A DNA stretch of 44,298 nt from assembly GCA_026394265.1 (NCBI GenBank), contig JAPKYO010000006.1, positions 1 to 44,298 on the forward strand. Direction: 5' to 3'. The position numbers and the translations under genes are program-made. Source of the stretch: Candidatus Bathyarchaeota archaeon. Its GTDB lineage: Archaea > Thermoproteota > Bathyarchaeia > TCS64. Numbering within the stretch: position 1 is the stretch's first letter; every line of letters begins with the position of its first letter. The notes under the pieces are model-generated. The model searched no databases. It was not told the origin of the DNA and saw nothing but the letters and a program-made list of their open reading frames with translations. Positions 8,230 through 15,630 of this stretch are shown here, in pieces.

Positions 8230-9765
8230 CTAGAAGCCGTATATCTTCCCGAACTTCTTCTCCAGGTAGCCCAGGAAGGGTTTCACGGTCATCTTCGTGC
8301 CGCAGACCTCCTTGATGAGGTCCGGGGGGTCGAGGCGGTTGCCCTTGCTCTGGACGTTCTTGGCGAGCCAAGCGATGACGGGTTTGCAGTCCCCCTGCCT
8401 CAGCGTCCTCCTGTACCCGGGAACGTCGCGGCTCATCTTCCTCAGGAACATGCCGTCGTAGATGTTTCCGATGGCGTAGCTTGGGAAGTAGCCGAAGCTG
8501 TTGCCCGCCCAGTGGGTGTCCTGCATGACGCCCTCGGAGTCGTCCTTGACCTGTACGCCGAGGTACTCCTTGTACTTCCTGTTCCAGACGGCGGGGAGGT
8601 CGTCGACGCCTATCTTGCCGGCGAAGATGTCCCTCTCCATCTCGAAGCGTATGATGATGTGGAGGCTGTAGGTGATCTCGTCCGCCTGCCCCCTCAGCGT
8701 CGTGGCCTGTACGCGGTTTACGGCGGCGATGAAGTCCCTCGTCTTCATTCCGCGGAATGGTTTCCCGGCGATCTTCTTCAGGTGGGGGAGGACGTAGGCG
8801 AGGAACTCGGGGCTCCTTCCTACCATGTTCTCGAGGAATCGGCTCTGGCTCTCGTGGATGCCGTGGCTGCACCTGTCTCCGATGGGTTGGTACATGTACT
8901 CGCGGGGGTAGTTCCTGTCGTAGACCGCGTGCCCACCCTCGTGCAGGACTGTGAAGAGGCTCCGAGGCCACCAGTTCTCAGTGAACCTCGTCGTGACGCG
9001 TACGTCGTCGTAGTAGCCGGACGTGAATGGGTGCTCCGTCGTGTCGAGGCGCGCCCACGCGTTTGGTCCCTTGGTCTCGACGCCTATGAAGTCGAGCGCC
9101 ATCTCGCTTATCCTCTGCTGTGCCTCGACGGGCACGGGTGCGGTGAGGATCGAGGCGTCGGGGGTGAAGTCCGACTTCTTCACCTTCCCGAGTATGGCGA
9201 CTAGGCCCGTCTTCAGCTCGTCGAAGACCTCCGTTGTCTCCCTCGTGTACATGCCGGGCTCGTAGCTGTCGAGGAGGGAGTCGTAGGGCGTCTTCGTGCC
9301 CTTGACCTTCATCAGTATCTCGGCGTACTTCATGCGTAGCTCTATCGACTTCTTCAGCTCGGGCTTGAAGATTGAGTAGTCCTTCGCCGCCTTTGCCTTC
9401 TTCCAGACGTTGATCGCCGTCGTCTTCTGCCGCGCGAGTTCGGCGATGAGGCTCTCGGGCATCTTCGCGTTCTCGTCGTAGACCTTCTTTGCGAGGTCGA
9501 TGTTCCTCTTCTCGGGGGTGCTCATCTTCCCGTAGCCGGGGTCGCCCATGATCGTGTCTACTAGTTTCCCGTAGGCGGGGTCGGTGACCATCTTGTACTG
9601 CATGACCTGCAGGAGCGAGTTCTGCTGGCCTCTCAGGGCGACGCCCGCCGGGGGCATCTTCGTCTGCATGTCCCAGTACACGATGTTCATCGCTGACTGG
9701 AGGACGTAGACGCTCTTGCACCTGGCGAGGAGTTCCCCAAACGCCTTCTGGAGGTTCGTTGACAT
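8230..9765 (-). CDS. M32 family carboxypeptidase (Taq type), copy 1
   Basis: A zinc or cobalt carboxypeptidase that removes C-terminal residues from peptides in the cytosol. The family's hallmark motifs are all here: HPF at 245-247, DVRVTT near 254, the metal site HEGGH at 275-279 with the third ligand Glu in HESQSR (about 304-309), a QADE segment corresponding to IRxxAD, and GVMQDTHW near the C-terminus. The usual HEFGH reads HEGGH in both copies. Length (511) is normal. Its own box A (TTTTATAG, 9791-9798) lies about 29 nt before the ATG, so it is transcribed separately from copy 2. Confidence 0.93.
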   Translation of the reverse strand: MSTNLQKAFGELLARCKSVYVLQSAMNIVYWDMQTKMPPAGVALRGQQNSLLQVMQYKMVTDPAYGKLVDTIMGDPGYGKMSTPEKRNIDLAKKVYDENAKMPESLIAELARQKTTAINVWKKAKAAKDYSIFKPELKKSIELRMKYAEILMKVKGTKTPYDSLLDSYEPGMYTRETTEVFDELKTGLVAILGKVKKSDFTPDASILTAPVPVEAQQRISEMALDFIGVETKGPNAWARLDTTEHPFTSGYYDDVRVTTRFTENWWPRSLFTVLHEGGHAVYDRNYPREYMYQPIGDRCSHGIHESQSRFLENMVGRSPEFLAYVLPHLKKIAGKPFRGMKTRDFIAAVNRVQATTLRGQADEITYSLHIIIRFEMERDIFAGKIGVDDLPAVWNRKYKEYLGVQVKDDSEGVMQDTHWAGNSFGYFPSYAIGNIYDGMFLRKMSRDVPGYRRTLRQGDCKPVIAWLAKNVQSKGNRLDPPDLIKEVCGTKMTVKPFLGYLEKKFGKIYGF

Positions 9766-9848
9766 GGTTTCTGGGAGGGGGGGTAGGGCGTTTTATAGTT
9801 TGTGAGAGTTAGGGCGCCGTGAAGCCCGCGGCGTCCATAAAATGGGGG

Positions 9849-11381
9849 TTAGAAGCCGTAGATCTTGCCGTACTTCCTCTCTAGGTAGGCGATGAACGGC
9901 TTCACCGTCAGGTTCTCGCCGGTGACCTCCTTTACGAGGTCTGCGGGGTCGTAGAGGTTGCCCTTGGAGTGGACGTTGTCGACCATCCACTTCTTCACTG
10001 GCTGGAAGTTGCCCTTCTTCAGCTCCTTCTTCCACGTCGGCGCGTCCTTCTTGAGTTGCTTTAGGAACATTCCGCCGTAGATGTTGCCTAGGGCGTAGCT
10101 TGGGAAGTAGCCGTATAGGCCGCTCGCCCAGTGTGTGTCCTGCATCACGCCCTCTGAGTCGTTCTCGATCTCGACGCCGAGGTACTTGTCGTATTTCTCG
10201 TTCCAGGCGTGGGGCAGCTCGTCGACCTTGAGCTTTCCTGCGAAGATGTCCCTCTCCATCTCGAAGCGGATTATGATGTGGAGGCCGTAGGTGACCTCGT
10301 CTGCCTCGATTCTGATCTTGCTGGGCTCGACGACGTTTACGGCTGCGAGGAAGTCGGCGAGCTTTACGCCCCTGAGTGGCTTGCCCACGATCTTCTTGAG
10401 TCTTGGGAGCATGTAGCTTAGGAACTCGGGGCTGTGGCCAACCATGTTCTCGACGAATCGGCTCTGGCTCTCGTGTATGCCGAAGCTGGCGGCGCCGCCG
10501 ATGGGCTGGTACATCCAAGCGGGGGGTAGGTTCTGCTCATACATCGCGTGGCCCCCCTCGTGTAGGACGCTGTAGAGGCTCGAGGGCCACCGGTCCACGT
10601 GGTAGTGGGTGGTTATGCGGACGTCGTCGTAGTAGCCGGTTGTGAAGGGGTGCTCGGTCTCGTCGAGGCGCCCGCCCGCGTTGGGGCTCTTGGTGTCGTA
10701 GCCGATGAAGTCCATGGCGGCGTCGCTGATCTTCCGCTGAGTCTCGACGGGGACGGGACGGCTGAGTATGGAGGTGTCCGGCTTGTCCGCCTTCTCCACC
10801 TTCTTCATCACGTCGATGAGGCCCACACGCATGCCGTCGAAGACCTTGGTGACCTTGTCGGCGGTCATCTTGGGCTCGAAGGCGTCGAGGAGGGCGTCGT
10901 AGGGCGTCTTCGTGCCCTTGACCCCCATGAGGATGTCCGCTGCCTTCTGGCGGAGCTCTATCATCTTCTTCAGCTCCGGCTTGAACATCTTGTAGTCCTT
11001 CGCCGCCTTCGCCTTCTTCCAGACGCCGACGGCGATGGTCTGCTGCTTCGCCGTCTCGAAGACGAGCTCCTCGGGGAGCTTAGTCGACTCGTCGTAGGCC
11101 TTCTTGGCGAGGTAGACGTTTCTCTTCTGGGCCCGGTCAAGCTCGTAGTATCCGGGGTCCTTCTCTATGCCCTCGATGGTCTTGCCGAGGGCGGGGTCTG
11201 TGAGCATCTTGTGGCCGATCACTTCGAGCAGGGCTATCTGCTGGCTGCGGAGGTTGAGCGCCTTCGGCGGCATCTTCGTCTCCATGTCCCAACTCACGAT
11301 CGCCTCCGTGGATTGGAGGACTGCTAGTTCCTTCGACTTCACGAGAAGTCCGTCGTACGCCTTCTGCAGGTTAGGATTCAT
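9849..11381 (-). CDS. M32 family carboxypeptidase (Taq type), copy 2
   Basis: A paralogue of the preceding gene, similar along its whole length and in the same orientation. It has HPF, DVRITT, HEGGH, HESQSR, IRIEADE and GVMQDTHW. Although the frame is open further upstream, the ATG at 11381 is the likely start: it aligns with copy 1 (NLQKA near the N-terminus) and lies 27 nt after box A GGATAAAA (11405-11412). The two copies end identically in KIYGF. The pair probably arose by tandem duplication and then diverged, perhaps giving different residue preferences. Confidence 0.93.
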   Translation of the reverse strand: MNPNLQKAYDGLLVKSKELAVLQSTEAIVSWDMETKMPPKALNLRSQQIALLEVIGHKMLTDPALGKTIEGIEKDPGYYELDRAQKRNVYLAKKAYDESTKLPEELVFETAKQQTIAVGVWKKAKAAKDYKMFKPELKKMIELRQKAADILMGVKGTKTPYDALLDAFEPKMTADKVTKVFDGMRVGLIDVMKKVEKADKPDTSILSRPVPVETQRKISDAAMDFIGYDTKSPNAGGRLDETEHPFTTGYYDDVRITTHYHVDRWPSSLYSVLHEGGHAMYEQNLPPAWMYQPIGGAASFGIHESQSRFVENMVGHSPEFLSYMLPRLKKIVGKPLRGVKLADFLAAVNVVEPSKIRIEADEVTYGLHIIIRFEMERDIFAGKLKVDELPHAWNEKYDKYLGVEIENDSEGVMQDTHWASGLYGYFPSYALGNIYGGMFLKQLKKDAPTWKKELKKGNFQPVKKWMVDNVHSKGNLYDPADLVKEVTGENLTVKPFIAYLERKYGKIYGF

Positions 11382-11404
11382 GGTGGAATATTCGGAGCAG
11401 GGGG

Positions 11405-11412
11405 TTTTATCC
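11405..11412 (-). promoter_or_regulatory. Box A promoter of M32 copy 2
   Basis: GGATAAAA on the minus strand, 27 nt before the ATG at 11381, immediately after the oligo-T terminator of trpS. The spacing predicts a leaderless transcript. Confidence 0.55.
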
Positions 11413-11427
11413 TTTTTCAAAAAAAGG
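11411..11427 (-). terminator. Oligo-T terminator with short hairpin after trpS
   Basis: On the minus strand a run of seven T's follows the trpS stop by three bases, inside an inverted repeat CCTTTTT/AAAAAGG. Oligo-T is the main archaeal termination signal. Confidence 0.5.
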
Positions 11428-11429
11428 TG

Positions 11430-12560
11430 CTACTTGATGAGGTAGTCGTCGAGGTGGGCCCTCGCCTTCTCCCTCTTCTCCTGGAAGTCGACGAGGAAGG
11501 CCTTCACCATATTGGCGAGGCGCGCCTTGCAGTCGCCGCAGACGAGCGACCCGGATCGGCACTGCTGCTCTATCTCGGCGAGCTTCTTGTCCTCCTCCTC
11601 GAATAGGTAGTAGTAGTAGGCATAGATGTTGCAGACCTCGGGGCGGCCGCCCAGCTCCTTCTGGAGCTTTATCGTCTCCCTGCCCCCCGTGAAGGCCGCC
11701 ATGACCTTCTTCGCCGCCTTCTCCGGCTTGTCCGTGGTGAAGATGGCCGACTCGGGCTGGCTGGCGCTCATCTTGCCCCCCTGCGTGAGTGGTGGGAGGA
11801 ACTTGTTGTGTATCTGCGTCGGCTTGGTGTAGCCCATCTTCTCCGCGATGTCGCGGGTCATGCGCCAGTAGGGATCCTGGTCGATGGCGGCGGGTATCAG
11901 GCACGCCACGTTCCTGCCCTCGCGGTAGCTCTGCAGGAAACACGTCATAGCCTGAAGCGCCGGGTACCACGTTAGGCCGATGTTGTCCGAGTCGGTGAAG
12001 CCGAAGACCGCCTTCACCGTGCTCATCGTTATCCTCTTCGACACCTGCAGCCCCAGCTTGTAGATGTGCCCTATGTGGTCGGTGTCGCTGAATATGTGCG
12101 TTAACTCCGGCTGCACCCCGCAGGCGATCACGTCCAACGCGTTATCATACGAGTACGCGATCGTCTCGTCGAGGGTCAGGTCCTCCCTGTGGAGGAACTT
12201 CTCGTCGTCGGTCATCTGGAAGTAGAGTTTTGCGTTGTACGCCTTCTGCAGGTAGGCGCAGAAGAACCACGGCAGCAGGTGGCCGAGGTGGACGCCGCCC
12301 GAGGGGCCGCGGCCCGTGTATAGGCCGACGGGGCGGCCCGCGTCGTACTGGTTCAGCCACCAGTCAAGGTCCCTGTGGCTGAAGTATACGTTTCGGCGGA
12401 GCTGCATGTGCATGAAGCCCGCCTGCTTGGCGATACGCTCCTTTAGCTCCTCCGTGAGCGGCTGGGTGCCGAAGCGCTCGATGAGCTTGTTGTAGTCTAT
12501 GTCACCCTTGACCTCCCACGGGGTCACGACCATGTTGCCGTTCTTGTTGTCTGTGCTCAA
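11430..12560 (-). CDS. trpS: Tryptophanyl-tRNA synthetase
   Basis: A class I synthetase of the archaeal/eukaryotic TrpRS type that charges tRNA-Trp. The ATP-binding signature is GGVHLGH (residues 88-94) and the second signature KMSAS lies at 263-267. The archaeal-type N-terminal extension and the AIDQDPYWRMTRD segment distinguish it from TyrRS. Length 376 is normal. Start is TTG; a candidate box A is near 12612-12620. A small cysteine motif (CGDC) occurs in the C-terminal anticodon-binding part. Confidence 0.95.
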   Translation of the reverse strand: MSTDNKNGNMVVTPWEVKGDIDYNKLIERFGTQPLTEELKERIAKQAGFMHMQLRRNVYFSHRDLDWWLNQYDAGRPVGLYTGRGPSGGVHLGHLLPWFFCAYLQKAYNAKLYFQMTDDEKFLHREDLTLDETIAYSYDNALDVIACGVQPELTHIFSDTDHIGHIYKLGLQVSKRITMSTVKAVFGFTDSDNIGLTWYPALQAMTCFLQSYREGRNVACLIPAAIDQDPYWRMTRDIAEKMGYTKPTQIHNKFLPPLTQGGKMSASQPESAIFTTDKPEKAAKKVMAAFTGGRETIKLQKELGGRPEVCNIYAYYYYLFEEEDKKLAEIEQQCRSGSLVCGDCKARLANMVKAFLVDFQEKREKARAHLDDYLIK

Positions 12561-12738
12561 ACCCTGTGCCTCCCGCCGGGCGCGGCGTATGGGCTATCCC
12601 TGACGCGTGTCCGGTTTAGAAGCTTTCTAGGAACTAGGGTGTGCGTGGCCTCGGCTAGGCTGAAACCCAGTCCAGCTGATACACGACCATACCTCGTCCC
12701 AGCCTTCTAATGTTCAGAGTGGATAAAAAGGTTGTTGA

Positions 12739-13287
12739 CTAGACTATACTCTTCACCATGAGCAGTGTGTCGAGGTAAAGCCCGTCGCGTTTTATGTCGC
12801 CGGGCACCCTCCCCACCACACTATAACCCGTCTTTTCATAGACGTGTACTGCCCGCTTGTTCCTCTCGTAGACCTCCAGCTGTATCAGCTCGATGCCGAG
12901 CTTTTTCGCCTGAGTCTCCGCCTCGAGCATGAGTTCCTGACCTATCCCCGCGTCCCTGAATTCCCTGATTAGGGATATTCCGAGGTTGCCCACGTGGCTG
13001 GAGTATCCCGGGCGCCTCGTGACCTCGACGTGGCCGGCGAACCTTCCCTCGACTTCGGCGACGACGCTGACCATCTTGTCGCCCTCGATGCCCGTCAAGG
13101 TGCGGCTGACGAAGGTCATCTCCTCCTCGCGTGTCTTCTTCGTATTTACGAGGATGTCGGCGCCCTCCTCGACGAGGCTGTTTATGAAGTGGAGGAAGTC
13201 GTCAAGGTCGCCCCACTTGGGGGCGCGTAGTGTGACCGTTCTGCCGTCCCGCGCGGCGAAGCTACGGAAGATGGTGCCCTCCTTCAT
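12739..13287 (-). CDS. GNAT family N-acetyltransferase
   Basis: A single GNAT domain that transfers acetyl from acetyl-CoA to an amine. The CoA-binding motif is REFRDAGIG(Q), followed by the ELMLEAETQAKKLGIELIQLEVYERNKRA helix/strand and the YEKTGYSVVGR end typical of the family. The substrate is unknown. The open frame runs further upstream but is low-complexity; the ATG at 13287 fits both the domain and the box A (GTTAAAATTT, 13319-13328). The preceding thioredoxin-like gene ends 44 bases away on the same strand. Confidence 0.88.
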   Translation of the reverse strand: MKEGTIFRSFAARDGRTVTLRAPKWGDLDDFLHFINSLVEEGADILVNTKKTREEEMTFVSRTLTGIEGDKMVSVVAEVEGRFAGHVEVTRRPGYSSHVGNLGISLIREFRDAGIGQELMLEAETQAKKLGIELIQLEVYERNKRAVHVYEKTGYSVVGRVPGDIKRDGLYLDTLLMVKSIV

Positions 13288-13331
13288 GGTGTACCGGCTT
13301 TGAGTATGTTCAGCCGGAGTTAAAATTTGGG

Positions 13332-13793
13332 CTACTTCACGATGTCGAGGATGGCCTGCTCCAGGGTCTTCCCCGGCGGCGGGTTCTCGACTATCTCTCC
13401 CACCTTCTCCCCCTCCTTCTTCAGGACGACCATGTAGGGGATCTTGGAGACCTTGAACTCGTCGACCTCCGGAGGGCTCGGTGGGACCGCCCACTTCTTC
13501 GTGTTGCTCTTCGCGTCCCTCATTATGTGGCCGAAGACCCTGACCTCGATGCCCGCCGCCTCGGCGAGGAGGTCAAGGACGGGCACATTCCTCATGCAGT
13601 CCGGGCACCACTCCGCGCTGAAGACGATGACCGTGTAATCCTTCACCCTCTTCTTCAGCTCCTTAACAACGGCCCCGTCGAGCTTGTACTCGGCGCGCCT
13701 CTTATCGAAGGCATCCTTCGCCTTGCTGGGCTCGGAGACGTAGTCGTGGACGGACTCTGAGCCCTTCCTGAGCTTTGAAACGTCGTATTTCAC
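13332..13793 (-). CDS. Thioredoxin-like protein (CPDC active site)
   Basis: A thioredoxin-fold protein of 153 residues. The central strand VIVFSAEWCPDCMRN carries a CPDC redox pair in place of CGPC, and the cis-proline loop is SKIPYMVVLKKEG. CPDC-type proteins are usually disulfide reductases or related to thioredoxin-like bacilliredoxin partners. No signal peptide or membrane segment is seen. A box A (ACTTAAAACG, 13822-13831) lies 33 nt before the ATG. Confidence 0.85.
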   Translation of the reverse strand: MKYDVSKLRKGSESVHDYVSEPSKAKDAFDKRRAEYKLDGAVVKELKKRVKDYTVIVFSAEWCPDCMRNVPVLDLLAEAAGIEVRVFGHIMRDAKSNTKKWAVPPSPPEVDEFKVSKIPYMVVLKKEGEKVGEIVENPPPGKTLEQAILDIVK

Positions 13794-13893
13794 TGTGAAT
13801 CAATTCAAATGCCTATCCGGGACTTAAAACGTCTTATATGATAACGCCGATGAAACCCTAATGCCTAGGGAAAAATCCATACTAACCCGGAAT

Positions 13894-13920
13894 TATCTAT
13901 AGATACTATAGATTTTATAG
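13894..13920. promoter_or_regulatory. Palindromic element in the divergent thioredoxin/PhoU promoter region
   Basis: TATCTATAGATA (13894-13905) is a perfect palindrome. CTATAGAT occurs at 13897-13904 and again at 13906-13913, followed by TTTTATAG at 13913-13920, a candidate box A for the downstream regulator. The arrangement looks like an operator overlapping a promoter; who binds it is unknown. Confidence 0.4.
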
Positions 13921-13982
13921 GGATCAATGTAAAGAGCATCTTCAATATATTCACATCATAGGAAACCGTGGAGGGGTAAAAG

Positions 13983-15035
13983 TTGTCAAAGGAAAAGTCA
14001 TCCGAGGAACTCAGGAAGATACAGGTCACAGGGGGCTCCACATACATAATCTCCCTGCCGAAGACCTGGATCGACCAGATGGGGCTAAAGCGGAGCAGCG
14101 TCGTGAGCATCGTCCAGCGCGACGACATGTCCCTAAGCATCCAGCCAAAGGGCATCGAGTCCCCCGAGCATGTGAGGAAGGTCATAATCACCATACAGCA
14201 GGGGGAGAAGCCGGAGAGCGTCGTCCGCCGCCTCGTCTCCAGCTACGTCAACGGCTACAACATCATACAGATACGCTCAACCGAGAAGAGGATCGACCTA
14301 GAGGCCCGCTTCGCCATAAAGGACTTCGTACGCAAGAAGTTGGTCGGCACCGAGATACTCAGCGACCTCCCCAACGAGCTCACCCTCCAGATTCTGCTGA
14401 GCTACTCGGAGCTATCCGTAAAGGATGCCCTCAGGCGGATGGCGATAATCGCCGCCTCCATGCACAGGGACGCCGTACAGACCCTCAGCACTGAAAACCC
14501 GCGCATCGCCAAGGAGATCGTCAACATGGACGACGAGGTGGACCGCTTCAGCTTCTACGTGATACGGCTGCTGAACGTGGCGGCGATGGACGCCCACGTG
14601 TTGAAGGAGAGCGGCATCGGGACGGCGCGCCAGTGCCTCGGCTACCGCCTAATCACGAAGTCCGTTGAGCGCATGGCGGACCACGCGACGAACATCGCCG
14701 AGAACCGCCTCGCCCTCCACCTGGTTCCCATAAACGACGATATAGTTGAAGAACTCAACCGGATAAGCCTCTCAGCAATAAAGGTCTTCGAGGCCTCGAT
14801 GGAGGCGCTCTTCGACGAGGAGTACTCGGAGGCCGACGCCGTTATGGAAGCCGCGGAGGAGACCCGCGGCATGGAGGATGAGGTCATCCACAAGATAGTG
14901 AAGCTGTCCCCCGTCGAGGATGTTCCCCAACTCAGGCTAATCGTCGAGAGCATTATGAGGACGTCCGAGTACGGCGCGGACATCGCGGAGGCCGTCCTGA
15001 ATATGACGGTTAGCGACGCCGTGACCGAGGCGTAG
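13983..15035 (+). CDS. AbrB/SpoVT-type DNA-binding and PhoU-domain regulator
   Basis: The N-terminus is a swapped-hairpin AbrB-like domain (KIQVTGGSTYIISLPKTWID, residues 12-31). It is followed by a helical region containing two PhoU-like three-helix units with paired acidic patches, including MDDEVDRFSFYVIRLL and METRGMEDEVIHKI-type motifs. Archaeal PhoU-like regulators with this architecture are thought to control phosphate uptake, but no phosphate transporter lies nearby. The TTG start is supported by GGAGGGG seven to thirteen bases upstream. The palindromic element before it may be an autoregulatory site. Confidence 0.85.
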   Translation: MSKEKSSEELRKIQVTGGSTYIISLPKTWIDQMGLKRSSVVSIVQRDDMSLSIQPKGIESPEHVRKVIITIQQGEKPESVVRRLVSSYVNGYNIIQIRSTEKRIDLEARFAIKDFVRKKLVGTEILSDLPNELTLQILLSYSELSVKDALRRMAIIAASMHRDAVQTLSTENPRIAKEIVNMDDEVDRFSFYVIRLLNVAAMDAHVLKESGIGTARQCLGYRLITKSVERMADHATNIAENRLALHLVPINDDIVEELNRISLSAIKVFEASMEALFDEEYSEADAVMEAAEETRGMEDEVIHKIVKLSPVEDVPQLRLIVESIMRTSEYGADIAEAVLNMTVSDAVTEA

Positions 15036-15049
15036 GCTCCCCCGCATCG

Positions 15050-15057
15050 TTTTTAAG
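15050..15057 (+). promoter_or_regulatory. Box A of tRNA-Pro
   Basis: TTTTTAAG centred about 31 nt before the mature 5' end of tRNA-Pro, the standard archaeal distance. Confidence 0.6.
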
Positions 15058-15084
15058 TACAGCCGCCACCCGCCTAATACGGCT

Positions 15085-15162
15085 GGGATCGTGGTCTAGC
15101 TTGGCTAGGATACGTGGTTCGGGACCACGTGATCCCCGGTTCAAATCCGGGCGGTCCCACCA
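15085..15162 (+). tRNA. tRNA-Pro (anticodon CGG)
   Basis: Acceptor stem GGGATCG pairs with CGGTCCC (with one G-T pair), followed by discriminator A and encoded CCA. Anticodon stem CGTGG/CCACG closes the loop TTCGGGA, so the anticodon is CGG, with G37 as expected for proline. The T arm CCCGG-TTCAAAT-CCGGG is perfect. No intron. Confidence 0.94.
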
Positions 15163-15175
15163 CCACTTCTAAGCA

Positions 15176-15535
15176 TCAATTATAGTGAGCCATGGATTTG
15201 GCCACTTGGCCGTCTTGGTTAAAGATGAAGACCTCCGCCGCCTTCTTGTCCCGAGTCACATTGTGGTAATAGATGACGAGGCTGTCGGCACCTATCAATA
15301 CTTCAAGCAACTCGAATCGTAGATCGGGAGACTGAGTTAGCGACTTTTCCCAGTACTTGCGGACGTTATTTTTGCCTTTCAGTTTCCCTGTGGGCTCATT
15401 CATCACTTGGGCGATTCTGGGGCTTGCCATTTCGAAGTCGTCGGAGTAGTGGGAGAGAATCAGGTTGAGATCGTGAGCGTTCCAGGCGTCGATCCAATCC
15501 TTCGCGAATTCCATTGCTCTTTCTTTCGTAAGCAT
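15176..15535 (-). CDS. SnoaL/NTF2-like protein
   Basis: The 119-residue protein has the cone-shaped NTF2 fold signature of small polyketide-cyclase-like proteins: AMEFAKDWIDAWNAHDLNLILSHYSDDFEM, a middle GKNNVRKYWEKSL segment, and closing strands with LVIYYHNVTRDKKAAEVFIFNQDG. Members are enzymes or binding proteins for small hydrophobic molecules; no specific function can be given. Divergent from the M28/radical SAM gene across 95 bases that contain an inverted repeat. Confidence 0.8.
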   Translation of the reverse strand: MLTKERAMEFAKDWIDAWNAHDLNLILSHYSDDFEMASPRIAQVMNEPTGKLKGKNNVRKYWEKSLTQSPDLRFELLEVLIGADSLVIYYHNVTRDKKAAEVFIFNQDGQVAKSMAHYN

Positions 15536-15543
15536 TCTGACTT

Positions 15544-15595
15544 CTCAGGAGCATCTGGGTCTCAGCGAAAATCAAATTATCGCCTACCTCCTGAG
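15544..15595. promoter_or_regulatory. Inverted repeat between the SnoaL-like and M28/radical SAM genes
   Basis: CTCAGGAG at 15544-15551 is matched by CTCCTGAG at 15588-15595 with a 36-base spacer. It lies wholly inside the divergent intergenic region, where it could act as a shared operator. Eight-base arms are suggestive only. Confidence 0.3.
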
Positions 15596-15630
15596 TCCTA
15601 CCCGAAGAGGACAGGAAGATACTCCGGAAG

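Noticed and set aside
7576..9204. 542-codon open frame on the plus strand
   Set aside because: It lies antisense to TYW1 and the first M32 gene; its length comes from the GC-rich codon pattern of the real genes, and the product has no domain-like order.
15536..15630. Search for a RiPP precursor peptide next to the M28/radical SAM gene
   Set aside because: The upstream gap has no short frame with a ribosome-binding site, and the downstream gap holds only the weak minus-strand frame reported separately.
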